Assembly: GCA_902773365.1 (NCBI GenBank)
Contig: CACYEG010000053.1
Span: 1-12,147, forward strand
Source: an uncultured Erysipelotrichaceae bacterium
Lineage (GTDB): Bacteria; Bacillota_I; Bacilli_A; RF39; UBA660
DNA: 12,147 nt
Direction: 5' to 3'
In this document: positions 1 to 7,021 of the stretch, piece after piece
How the letters are laid out: each line of letters starts with the position of its first letter
Numbering within the stretch: position 1 is the stretch's first letter
Program-made: the position numbers and the translations under genes
The notes under the pieces: model-generated
What the model saw: only the letters and a program-made list of their open reading frames with translations
What the model was told of the DNA's origin: nothing
Database searches by the model: none

Positions 1-1312
1 AAAAGTCTTAAAATCGATGATACCAATTTTCCCAAAACAAGATGTAGAAGATAGAATTGGTACTCCAATACCATCTAGTACTGTTGCTGCCATGTATCCA
101 TTTGTTTTCGATAGCATTAAAGACCCAGGATTAAGTACTTTATTAGGTGTCGATTTCTCGGGTGGTGTCGTATTATTCAATCAATTCTTGTATCAGATTA
201 AAAAAGAACACAACAGAAATAATGCTAATATGTTGATTTTAGGTTCTAGTGGATCAGGTAAATCGACTGCAGCAAAACTATTGTTGAGAAGTCACTTTAG
301 AAATGAATATAAAGTAATTGCAATTGATCCAGAAGGCGAACTTGAAGATATGTGCAATGCCTTTGGTGGTGACTTTATAAACTTAGGCCGCGGTGGAGAA
401 TACGGCATGATCAATCCATTAGAGGTAGTCATGGATGGTGACGACGAAGCTGGTGTTGCAAATGCCAATTCGATCTTAACAAGAACTCTTGCCAGCCTTA
501 AGACATTTATGGTATATTATAGCCCAGGCATTGAAGAGGATGTATTGACGCTATTTAGTGATGTCGTACAGGATACATACAAGAGATTTAATATCGATTT
601 TGAATCAGATTTCTCTAGATTTACGAGTGCTGATTATCCGACTTTCGACGATGTATATGCGACAATTAAAGGTCGACTATTATCGATGCCAGAAAAAACT
701 CGTGAAAGAGATATAATGGAAAGGCTAGAATTAAAAATTAGACCTTTAACTAAAGAATTGCGCTATTACTTTAATGGACATACTACGGTTGAACCAACAA
801 GTGATTTCATCGTATTTAATATAAGAGAATTAATGAATAGTAGTACATCAATTAGAAATGCTCTATTCTTCAATATACTTAAATACGCATGGACTTTGTG
901 TCTAGATAGAAATGTGAATACAGTTCTATCGGTAGACGAGGCTCACGTATTACTCGGTAACAATAATGAATTGGGCGCAGAGTTCTTAGCGCAAATCCAA
1001 AGAAGAAGTAGAAAATATAATACAGGAACAATCATAATTACGCAGCAACCAACAGATTTTGCCGCAGAAAATGTAATTATGCATGGTAAGGCAATATTTG
1101 ATAATGCTAGCTATTATTTGGCAATGGGCTTAAAGAAACAAGCAGTTGAAGATTTATCTAAACTAGTAGATTTAAATGAAAATGAAATGGAAGCAATAAA
1201 GAGATTTGGTCAAGGACAAGGTTTGTTTATATGTGGTTCTAGGCGAATGCAAATTAATGTAGTTTTATCACAGGAAGAACTAGATTCACTTGGTTCTGGT
1301 GGAGGACTATAG
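1..1312 (+). CDS. VirB4-like type IV secretion ATPase, C-terminal part (5' end outside window)
   Basis: This is the ATPase domain of a VirB4/TraE-type protein, the cytoplasmic motor that powers assembly of and transfer through type IV secretion channels. The frame is open from base 2 to the left edge, so the ATG at 17 is almost certainly internal; VirB4 proteins usually exceed 600 residues and here about 436 are visible. Counting from the Met at 17, the Walker A motif GSSGSGKS lies at 76-83, the family motif IDPEGE at 103-108, the Walker B stretch VLSVDEAH at 303-310, and an RRSRKY...TQQP segment at 329-345, as in VirB4 C-terminal domains. No membrane segment is present in the visible part, consistent with a peripheral cytoplasmic ATPase. 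It ends in a Gly/Ser-rich tail and is followed after 35 bases by the hydrolase gene. Family assignment is strong; whether the machine moves DNA or protein cannot be told from this gene. Confidence 0.93.
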   Translation, partial: KVLKSMIPIFPKQDVEDRIGTPIPSSTVAAMYPFVFDSIKDPGLSTLLGVDFSGGVVLFNQFLYQIKKEHNRNNANMLILGSSGSGKSTAAKLLLRSHFRNEYKVIAIDPEGELEDMCNAFGGDFINLGRGGEYGMINPLEVVMDGDDEAGVANANSILTRTLASLKTFMVYYSPGIEEDVLTLFSDVVQDTYKRFNIDFESDFSRFTSADYPTFDDVYATIKGRLLSMPEKTRERDIMERLELKIRPLTKELRYYFNGHTTVEPTSDFIVFNIRELMNSSTSIRNALFFNILKYAWTLCLDRNVNTVLSVDEAHVLLGNNNELGAEFLAQIQRRSRKYNTGTIIITQQPTDFAAENVIMHGKAIFDNASYYLAMGLKKQAVEDLSKLVDLNENEMEAIKRFGQGQGLFICGSRRMQINVVLSQEELDSLGSGGGL

Positions 1313-1334
1313 TATAAATAGCATTCACCGAAAT

Positions 1335-1340
1335 GAGGTG
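1335..1340 (+). promoter_or_regulatory. Ribosome binding site GAGGTG for the GTG start at 1348
   Basis: GAGGTG ends seven bases before the GTG at 1348. The ATG at 1333 meets a stop codon two codons later, so the GTG with this site is the best start for the hydrolase. Confidence 0.7.
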
Positions 1341-1347
1341 AGCAGCA

Positions 1348-3588
1348 GTGAGCGAAGAAGAAAAAGAAGCTAAAGCTCAAAAAAAAGTGGAAAAGGAAAA
1401 AAATACTCAAGCAACACAAGATGCTTTAGAAACTGGTGCAAGAGCAGCAGCCACTTTTTTTGGTGGCCCTGGTGCAGGTAAGCTTGCAGACATTGGACTA
1501 CATTTACCGCATGTCAGATTACTTTTCAAAGGTGCAGCCAAGGTAGCAAACCGTGTACCAGGAGTAGCAACAACAACTAGGAGAGCTCAGAGTTCAGGGG
1601 CGCTAAAAGCAGTAGATGCAGTTGCAGGAGGGAGCCCTAAATTCAAAGCTGGCCCTGGTGTAAAGGGCACTGCTGGTTCTGTTTTAGGGGGAAAAAGCGC
1701 TAATAATTTGAGAAATTCTAGTGGTGGTCAACAGTCGCCTAATTCATTAAATGTAGGTTTAGATCAAAATAATAGTAACCAAGACAATACTACTAAAACT
1801 TTTCGCAATAAAAAAAACAATCGAAAAAAGGCTCTTATTATTATAATTGCCGTCGCATCTTTATTATTTGCTGGCAGCGTTCTTATTAGTGTTATCGCAG
1901 AAGTAGCTTCTCCTATTGTTAAAATTAAAGAATTTATAGAAGATATTTTTGATAGTGATGAAGATGAATTAACTGATGATGAAAAAGAGCTTATTGAAGA
2001 TTCTTATAAAGAATATCTATGTGGAGATAAAGATGATGATGATTGCATCGCTCGTTATGAGTCGTTTATAGACAGCCAAGAAGATTTTATGGAGAGATTT
2101 AAAACCGTATCCAAAGAATATAATCTTACCAAGCGGCAACAAGTGATTTTATATCAAACAATAATTTTTGGCTATCCTATGGAAGAAATAATGCCTGGGG
2201 AAGTGTATAATATTGATAAATCAACTGATGACGAAAATGTATACGAAAAAGAGAATGATACTATTGAAACGCTTGCTAAACTATTTGATGGTTCAGAAGA
2301 GACTTACTACAATAATTTAATAGAAGAAGATTTTTTTGATGATAGAAAGCCTTGCCATAACTATTATAAAGAATACGCGGATTCGAATGGTTTAAATCCT
2401 GATAATATTGATTCGTGGGAACCTTCTGATAAACAGGAAGTCAGAAAAAAAATAGTAAAAGAGATTAAGTCGATGTCGTCAGAATATCTAGATAGTGGCA
2501 AAAAGCAAACAACTTCAGAATTACATGTTGTGTCGAATAATGCATACTACTGGTGGCCTATTGGTGGGGAAGATAAGCCGCTATATACAGGAATTTCTAG
2601 TTCATACGGATATAGGACCCATCCAATTACTGGTGAGAAACAGAGTTTTCATAATGGTATAGATATACCTGCAGTTATTAATACACCAGTTATTGCTTCT
2701 CAATCTGGAACTGTTATTGCTATTAATAATAACTGTAATACTTCTAATTCCAAGGGATGCGGTAGTGGATATGGTAATTATATTAAAATTAAAACCAAGT
2801 ACAATTATACAAATATTTATGCACATTTAGCTAAAAATTCTTTAATTGTTCAAGTTGGTAGTGAAATTGAGCAAGGACAGAAAATCGCAGGTGTCGGTAG
2901 CAGTGGAAATTCAACTGGCCCACATTTACACTTTAGTTTTATTGACGAAGCGGGAAGTTTTGTCAATCCACTTGATTTTGTAGATCCTAAAAACCCAAGG
3001 CCAGTAAGTTATACAAATCTAGATGATACAGAGTTGTCTGAAAAATGGAATAAATTATTTAAGTTTATATCTTATAACGAAGGCGGCTTCTCTAACAGTA
3101 ATAAAGTTGTATGCGCTCTTGATGGTATACCGACATCGAGGTATGGTATGGTTTTAAAGTATAGGGTTGATGATTTTGCTAGACACGGATATAAACTAAC
3201 CTCATCTAAAGGAGATTATTCCGAATATTGTGGCAAAGAACTTCCTAATGAGGTTACAAAAGCGGTGTTTATCGATTTACTAGATTACTGGGAAGGCTAT
3301 ATTAAAGCTAAAGCTGTTAGAAATGAAATAACTCTTAATAAAAATCAATTAGACGCTTTGATTGATTTGGCATGGAGTGGATATGATGCAATAGACAAGT
3401 TCTTTGTTGTATATAAAAGCTACGGTAATGGTGATTCTTTATGTACAAAATGGTGGAACAATTGGTATGTAGAATCTTCCGCAGCAAAAGCACAAGGGAA
3501 AGATGCTACAGAAGGTCTTAAAAATAGAAGAAAAAGAGAATGTAATTTATTTGTTCATGGTGACTATGGACCTGCACTTTCGCAATAG
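1348..3588 (+). CDS. Membrane-anchored bifunctional peptidoglycan hydrolase (M23 endopeptidase plus lysozyme-like domain)
   Basis: This 746-residue protein probably cuts peptidoglycan locally so that the secretion channel can cross the wall, the job done by VirB1 or CwlT in other systems. Residues 1-160 are a cytoplasmic, basic, Gly/Ala-rich low-complexity region; 162-186 form one membrane helix; 200-390 are acidic and charged. An M23 metallopeptidase domain spans about 400-545, with zinc ligands H435 and D439 (HNGID), the YAHL histidine H493, and HLH at 526-528. A second domain at about 565-740 resembles GH108/GH24 muramidases: EGG at 578-580 carries the likely catalytic Glu, a T-x-RYG motif follows at 596-600, NQLDAL lies at 666-671, and a GLKNRRKRE segment at 723-731 recalls the C-terminal part of phage lysozymes. 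All nine cysteines lie beyond the membrane helix. It sits between virB4 and the VirB8-like genes. The M23 call is firm; the muramidase call is weaker. Confidence 0.88.
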   Translation: MSEEEKEAKAQKKVEKEKNTQATQDALETGARAAATFFGGPGAGKLADIGLHLPHVRLLFKGAAKVANRVPGVATTTRRAQSSGALKAVDAVAGGSPKFKAGPGVKGTAGSVLGGKSANNLRNSSGGQQSPNSLNVGLDQNNSNQDNTTKTFRNKKNNRKKALIIIIAVASLLFAGSVLISVIAEVASPIVKIKEFIEDIFDSDEDELTDDEKELIEDSYKEYLCGDKDDDDCIARYESFIDSQEDFMERFKTVSKEYNLTKRQQVILYQTIIFGYPMEEIMPGEVYNIDKSTDDENVYEKENDTIETLAKLFDGSEETYYNNLIEEDFFDDRKPCHNYYKEYADSNGLNPDNIDSWEPSDKQEVRKKIVKEIKSMSSEYLDSGKKQTTSELHVVSNNAYYWWPIGGEDKPLYTGISSSYGYRTHPITGEKQSFHNGIDIPAVINTPVIASQSGTVIAINNNCNTSNSKGCGSGYGNYIKIKTKYNYTNIYAHLAKNSLIVQVGSEIEQGQKIAGVGSSGNSTGPHLHFSFIDEAGSFVNPLDFVDPKNPRPVSYTNLDDTELSEKWNKLFKFISYNEGGFSNSNKVVCALDGIPTSRYGMVLKYRVDDFARHGYKLTSSKGDYSEYCGKELPNEVTKAVFIDLLDYWEGYIKAKAVRNEITLNKNQLDALIDLAWSGYDAIDKFFVVYKSYGNGDSLCTKWWNNWYVESSAAKAQGKDATEGLKNRRKRECNLFVHGDYGPALSQ

Positions 3589-3592
3589 GAGG
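3587..3592 (+). promoter_or_regulatory. Strong ribosome binding site AGGAGG overlapping the hydrolase stop
   Basis: AGGAGG shares its first two bases with the TAG stop of the hydrolase gene and ends four bases before the ATG at 3597. The arrangement implies co-transcription and efficient re-initiation. Confidence 0.7.
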
Positions 3593-3596
3593 ATAT

Positions 3597-4067
3597 ATGA
3601 TTCAATCGAAAAAAGTTAAATATTTACTAGTGGCTTTATTTACTGGACTTATGGTAACTCTTTTTGTACTTTATAATACAAGCGAAAGATTGCAAAAAGA
3701 AAGAAAGTATGTACCAGTCGATAACGCCTCTACATTTTTTACTGTTGCATCGTGTGCAAATAGATATATAGAATATTTATCGAGTAGAGATGTAAACAGT
3801 TTAAAGCTTGTTCTTAATAGTAAATACAATATCGATGAAGAAATGAATAAATTTAATGAAAGTGATGTGGCTTATACAATAAAAGTTAAAAAAATATATC
3901 AGGCAAAGATGAATAAAAACAATGTAAAATATTATGTATATGGTTTATTGAGAAAAGATCAAATAGATGAATTTGATTTTGGAGCCCCATATTACTTAAT
4001 AATAGATATCGATACTGATTCGTATACATATACAGTTAGTCCATATGATGGAAAGGTTTTTGAATAG
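3597..4067 (+). CDS. Single-pass membrane protein, possible VirB8/TcpC-like transfer component
   Basis: The 156-residue product has a short basic cytoplasmic start (KKVK), one membrane helix at about 9-26, and a C-terminal domain predicted to lie outside the membrane. That domain begins with a helical stretch (about 46-74) and continues with alternating hydrophobic strands (about 92-150). This size and layout match the NTF2-like fold of VirB8 and of Gram-positive TcpC-type conjugation proteins, which act as envelope scaffold of the channel. I see no diagnostic sequence motif, so the family call rests on architecture and position only. It starts eight bases after the hydrolase stop behind a strong AGGAGG site, and the next gene begins three bases after its own stop, so the three are likely one transcript. 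It could equally be an unrelated small membrane protein. Confidence 0.8.
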   Translation: MIQSKKVKYLLVALFTGLMVTLFVLYNTSERLQKERKYVPVDNASTFFTVASCANRYIEYLSSRDVNSLKLVLNSKYNIDEEMNKFNESDVAYTIKVKKIYQAKMNKNNVKYYVYGLLRKDQIDEFDFGAPYYLIIDIDTDSYTYTVSPYDGKVFE

Positions 4068-4070
4068 AAT

Positions 4071-4538
4071 ATGAAGAAAAGTGATTTTAAACTCTTAGTC
4101 ATAGGAGTAGCACTGCTAGTTCTTATAAGTGGAATTATTTATTTTATTGTAAATATAGATAGCTATAAAGTCTATAAATTTGACTTTAATCTTAAAAAAA
4201 GGGAAAACTATGCTGCAAATGAAGTAATTGCAACGTATGTTGATGAAGAAACTTTAGTTCAAAACTATTATAAGGATTTTATAACTTTACTAATATACAA
4301 TCGTGAAGAAGCCTACAAATCATTGAAAACGAGTATTAAAAAAGAAAATTATCCTACGATTGATGAGTTTAATACTAGGATTGAACAGATGATGGAAAAT
4401 AACTTATTATATAGTGAAGTTAAAGAATATCGCAAAGGAAATGATGAAGACAAAAATGTTTATTATGTAACTGATACAAGTAATAATCAATTTACCTTTA
4501 TAGAAAATTCAATAATGGACTATTCCGTTATTATATAA
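4071..4538 (+). CDS. Second small single-pass membrane protein, VirB8/TcpC-like layout
   Basis: This 155-residue protein has the same plan as its upstream neighbour: KKSDFK at the N-terminus, one membrane helix at about 6-27, then an extracytoplasmic domain with helices (about 59-110, including a YPTIDEFNTRIEQMM stretch) followed by short strands to the end. End-to-end identity to the neighbour is low by eye, so they are either old paralogues or separate subunits with a common fold, like the repeated NTF2-like domains of TcpC. It starts three bases after the preceding stop. The only purine-rich site (GGAAAGG, 4050-4056) lies 14 bases upstream, so translation may depend on coupling to the gene before. 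A part in the secretion channel scaffold is inferred from position between hydrolase and coupling protein. Confidence 0.78.
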   Translation: MKKSDFKLLVIGVALLVLISGIIYFIVNIDSYKVYKFDFNLKKRENYAANEVIATYVDEETLVQNYYKDFITLLIYNREEAYKSLKTSIKKENYPTIDEFNTRIEQMMENNLLYSEVKEYRKGNDEDKNVYYVTDTSNNQFTFIENSIMDYSVII

Positions 4539-4584
4539 AAACAATAGTAATTTTAATAAAAATAATATATAATTGTTCATTAGT

Positions 4585-4590
4585 GAGGAG
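4585..4590 (+). promoter_or_regulatory. Ribosome binding site GAGGAG that fixes the virD4 start at GTG 4600
   Basis: GAGGAG ends nine bases before the GTG at 4600. The in-frame TTG at 4573 would place this site inside the coding region and has no Shine-Dalgarno sequence of its own, so the GTG is preferred. Confidence 0.7.
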
Positions 4591-4599
4591 AAGAGAGCT

Positions 4600-6921
4600 G
4601 TGAAATTTAAAATCAGAGTAAAAAAGAAAGATTTTATTTATTTTGTATTGATTAGTATAGTACTTTTTCTAGGTTGTTCTATTCTTTCAATTAACTTTTT
4701 AGGTTTAAGTAAAACTGGACACCTCGTCGGTTTTAACTTATTTAAATATTACGATATAACAGCTTTTTCTTTGAGCATTTTATTTTTTGTGATATCGATG
4801 GTATTTATTTTTATGAGTGTATCTAGTACTATTTTTAACTTTGAAAAGGGCGGGGTCGGTTTAGTGTTTGGTGATAAAGATGAAAAAGGATACAATAGAT
4901 GGCTTACGACTAAAGAAATGAAAAATGCATGGTGTGTAAAACCAGTAGTAATCAATCAACCTACAAGCGATGCTGGCGGTATAGTTTTAATAAATGACGG
5001 TAAAAAAATGTGGGTAGATGATGGAGAATATCATACGCTTATTATAGGACAGTCTGGTTCTGGTAAAACTAGTGCATTAGTCGATCCTCAAGTTTACAGT
5101 TTGTGTAAGCATGGTGAATCGATGATTATTACAGATCCTAAAGGTGAAATATATAGAAGGCACGCTAACAGATTAAAAGCAAATGGTTACAATATTGTTT
5201 GTATTAACTTCCGTAATCCAAGAGAAGGTAATGCCTGGAATCCACTTACTGTGCCATATAGAATGTATAAGCAAGGGAAGATTGATAAAGCACAAGAGCT
5301 ACTAGAAGATATTAGTCAAAACATCTTTATATCTCCCAAAAACCAAAACGACCCTTTCTGGGAAAGTGCGTCGAGTGCATATTTCTCTGGACTTGGCATA
5401 GGACTATTTGAAGATGCTAAAGAAAATGAAGTAAGTATTTCTTCAATTGAATATATGTCTACATGCGGTGAAGAAAAGAATGGTTTATCTAGTTATGCAA
5501 AAGATTATTTTACATTAAAGGGCGAATCGAGTAGTGCCTATAAGTATGCAAAAGCTACTATTACTGCGCCAAATGATACTAAATCGAGTGTATTGTCAGT
5601 ATTCCAAGATAAAATTAAAAACTTTGCATCACGTCCAGAACTATCCGAAATGTTATCTTATTCTGATTTTAATATGGAAGATATAGGTAAAGAAAAAACT
5701 GCAGTTTTCTTGATTGTACATGATGAAAAGACGACGTACCATTCACTTGCGACGATATTTATTAAGCAGTTATATGAAGTTTTAATTGATGTCGCACATA
5801 AGAATCCTAAAGGAGAATTAAAGTTTAGAACAAATTTTATCCTAGATGAGTTTGCAAATATGCCGGCTTTAAAGGATGTTACTTCGATGGTAACGGCAGC
5901 CCGTTCTAGAAAAATTAGGTTTACATTTATAATTCAAAACTTTGCTCAATTAGATGAAGAATATGGTGAAAAAAATGCAGAGACTATAAGAAGTAACTGT
6001 GGAAATACCATATACTTATTGACAAATGAATTATCTGCGTTAGAAGAAATAAGTAAACTATGTGGTGAAGTGAAATCAAAAGAAAAAGAGAAGACTGTTT
6101 CTACGCCTTTAGTAACTGTAACAGATTTACAAAAGATGAAGAGAAACGAAATTATCGTCATAAGAATGCGTATGAGACCATTTAGAACTATTCTAAAAGG
6201 AGCATATGAAGTCGATTGGGGCGATAATTATGAAGAAGCTACCATCCCAGAACGTGAAGTTTGCCCAATTAAACTTTTCGATATGAAACAATACGTTAAA
6301 GAAGAAAAACGTAAAAAAACAATGGAAGCGATTAATGCTGCTCAGAATAGTGCTGGTCAAAATGGGCAAACAAATAATCCAAATCCATTCACTGACCCAT
6401 TTAAACCTAATAGTAATCCATTTATGGATCCATCTAAACCTAATAATGATCCGTTTATGGACCCATTCAAAAGTCCAGATCCGTTTATGAATCCATTCAA
6501 AAGTCCAGATCCATTTATGAACCCCGCGCCTTCGATTGGACAAGAGTCAATCAAAGATCCTTTATCTAATCCAGCTTTAAGCGATATTAAAAATAATAAT
6601 CAAGTGGATATTGATGAAATTGTTAAAAGCATTGATGCTCAAATTGCTGAGCTAGAAAAAGAAGAAAAAGAGAAAAAGGAAAAAAATAAACCTGGCAATA
6701 ATTTGTTCGATTTAAAGGAAATAAAACTCGATTCCAATGAAATAAAGGAAAACAGCGAAAAACATTCTTCTTCAAATGAAGAAACTAAAATTGAAGATAA
6801 GCAATTGCCAAAAGTCGATAATAAAAACAAGGTTGTTGTCGATAACTCTAGTGTTATAATGGATAACCAAATTGTAACAGATGATCAATATTTTGATGAT
6901 TTCTTCGGTGATGACGAATAA
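4600..6921 (+). CDS. VirD4/TraG-type coupling protein (type IV secretion ATPase)
   Basis: This is the substrate receptor of a type IV secretion system: an inner-membrane hexameric ATPase that hands DNA-protein or protein substrates to the channel. From the GTG start it has 773 residues. Two membrane helices lie at about 12-34 and 52-76, then the cytoplasmic ATPase: Walker A GQSGSGKTS at 150-158, the TraG/VirD4 signature TDPKGE at 178-183, and Walker B FILDEF at 413-418. A conserved ARSRKIRF...QNFAQL segment (434-451) and a threonine-rich sensor region follow. After about residue 565 the sequence is not conserved ATPase: it holds tandem NPF/DPF-type repeats (595-643), a Glu/Lys-rich stretch predicted as coiled coil (676-697), and an acidic aromatic end, DDQYFDDFFGDDE. 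The gene is the last of the secretion cluster, with 61 AT-rich bases before it. The family call is very secure; the substrate is unknown. Confidence 0.95.
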   Translation: MKFKIRVKKKDFIYFVLISIVLFLGCSILSINFLGLSKTGHLVGFNLFKYYDITAFSLSILFFVISMVFIFMSVSSTIFNFEKGGVGLVFGDKDEKGYNRWLTTKEMKNAWCVKPVVINQPTSDAGGIVLINDGKKMWVDDGEYHTLIIGQSGSGKTSALVDPQVYSLCKHGESMIITDPKGEIYRRHANRLKANGYNIVCINFRNPREGNAWNPLTVPYRMYKQGKIDKAQELLEDISQNIFISPKNQNDPFWESASSAYFSGLGIGLFEDAKENEVSISSIEYMSTCGEEKNGLSSYAKDYFTLKGESSSAYKYAKATITAPNDTKSSVLSVFQDKIKNFASRPELSEMLSYSDFNMEDIGKEKTAVFLIVHDEKTTYHSLATIFIKQLYEVLIDVAHKNPKGELKFRTNFILDEFANMPALKDVTSMVTAARSRKIRFTFIIQNFAQLDEEYGEKNAETIRSNCGNTIYLLTNELSALEEISKLCGEVKSKEKEKTVSTPLVTVTDLQKMKRNEIIVIRMRMRPFRTILKGAYEVDWGDNYEEATIPEREVCPIKLFDMKQYVKEEKRKKTMEAINAAQNSAGQNGQTNNPNPFTDPFKPNSNPFMDPSKPNNDPFMDPFKSPDPFMNPFKSPDPFMNPAPSIGQESIKDPLSNPALSDIKNNNQVDIDEIVKSIDAQIAELEKEEKEKKEKNKPGNNLFDLKEIKLDSNEIKENSEKHSSSNEETKIEDKQLPKVDNKNKVVVDNSSVIMDNQIVTDDQYFDDFFGDDE
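6397..6522 (+). repeat. In-gene tandem repeat, two 33-base and two 30-base units
   Basis: Four head-to-tail units lie inside virD4: 6397-6429, 6430-6462 (33 bases each), 6463-6492 and 6493-6522 (30 bases each). The last two differ at only two positions; the earlier pair is more diverged and one codon longer. All keep frame and encode Pro-Phe-Lys / Asp-Pro-Phe-Met type repeats (virD4 residues 600-641). The preceding partial unit (NPFTD) extends the pattern. Recent duplication by slippage or unequal recombination is the likely origin. Confidence 0.9.
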
Positions 6922-6924
6922 TAT

Positions 6925-6953
6925 TTGTATTTTTAAAAGTTATATGATATAAT
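6925..6953 (+). promoter_or_regulatory. Sigma-A type promoter of the rimP-nusA-infB operon (extended -10)
   Basis: A -35-like TTGTAT (6925-6930) is followed after 17 bases by TATAAT (6948-6953), with TG at 6945-6946 giving a full extended -10 (TGATATAAT). Transcription would start near A6960, leaving a leader of about 60 bases before rimP. The -35 keeps only the TTG of the consensus, which the extended -10 could compensate. The box begins three bases after the virD4 stop codon. Confidence 0.75.
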
Positions 6954-6971
6954 CAAGCTATCAGCGAATGC

Positions 6972-7001
6972 AGTGGGCCAAAAAATGGACCACTTTTATT
7001 T
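6972..7001 (+). terminator. Leader hairpin with T-rich tract upstream of rimP (candidate attenuator)
   Basis: AGTGGGCCA (6972-6980) and TGGACCACT (6986-6994) can pair over a five-A loop with eight base pairs and one G-A mismatch; TTTATTT follows directly (6995-7001). It lies in the leader just after the predicted transcription start. This resembles a weak intrinsic terminator. In Bacillus subtilis the rimP (ylxS)-nusA operon is reported to be autoregulated by NusA-dependent termination in its leader, so the same role here is plausible. It could also end read-through transcripts from the secretion genes. Confidence 0.6.
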
Positions 7002-7011
7002 GTCGATTTTG

Positions 7012-7016
7012 GGAGG
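7012..7016 (+). promoter_or_regulatory. Ribosome binding site GGAGG that fixes the rimP start at 7022
   Basis: GGAGG ends five bases before the ATG at 7022. The in-frame ATG at 6968 lies within the leader hairpin region, about eight bases from the predicted transcript start, and has no Shine-Dalgarno sequence. The ATG at 7018 is out of frame. Confidence 0.75.
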
Positions 7017-7021
7017 AATGT

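Noticed and set aside
1462..1485. Walker A-like GGPGAGKL near the N-terminus of the hydrolase (residues 39-46)
   Set aside because: The Ser/Thr after GK is missing, there is no Walker B partner, and the region is Gly/Ala-rich low complexity.
4545..4573. Possible promoter before virD4 (TATAAT at 4568-4573)
   Set aside because: The hexamer sits in very AT-rich DNA and the expected -35 position reads TAGTAA, with no extended -10; chance occurrence is likely, though an internal promoter cannot be excluded.
4573..4599. Nine-residue upstream extension of virD4 from a TTG
   Set aside because: It would code through the GAGGAG site that serves the GTG at 4600, and there is no Shine-Dalgarno sequence before the TTG.
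6193..6554. Two overlapping minus-strand open frames encoding repetitive Trp/Ile-rich or Gly/Leu-rich peptides
   Set aside because: They are antisense shadows of the virD4 tandem repeats; the repetition comes from the plus-strand repeat, and virD4 is clearly coding through this stretch.
6968..7021. N-terminal extension of rimP from an upstream in-frame ATG
   Set aside because: No ribosome binding site precedes it, it lies within the leader hairpin near the predicted transcript start, and the extra residues do not resemble RimP; GGAGG before 7022 decides the start.
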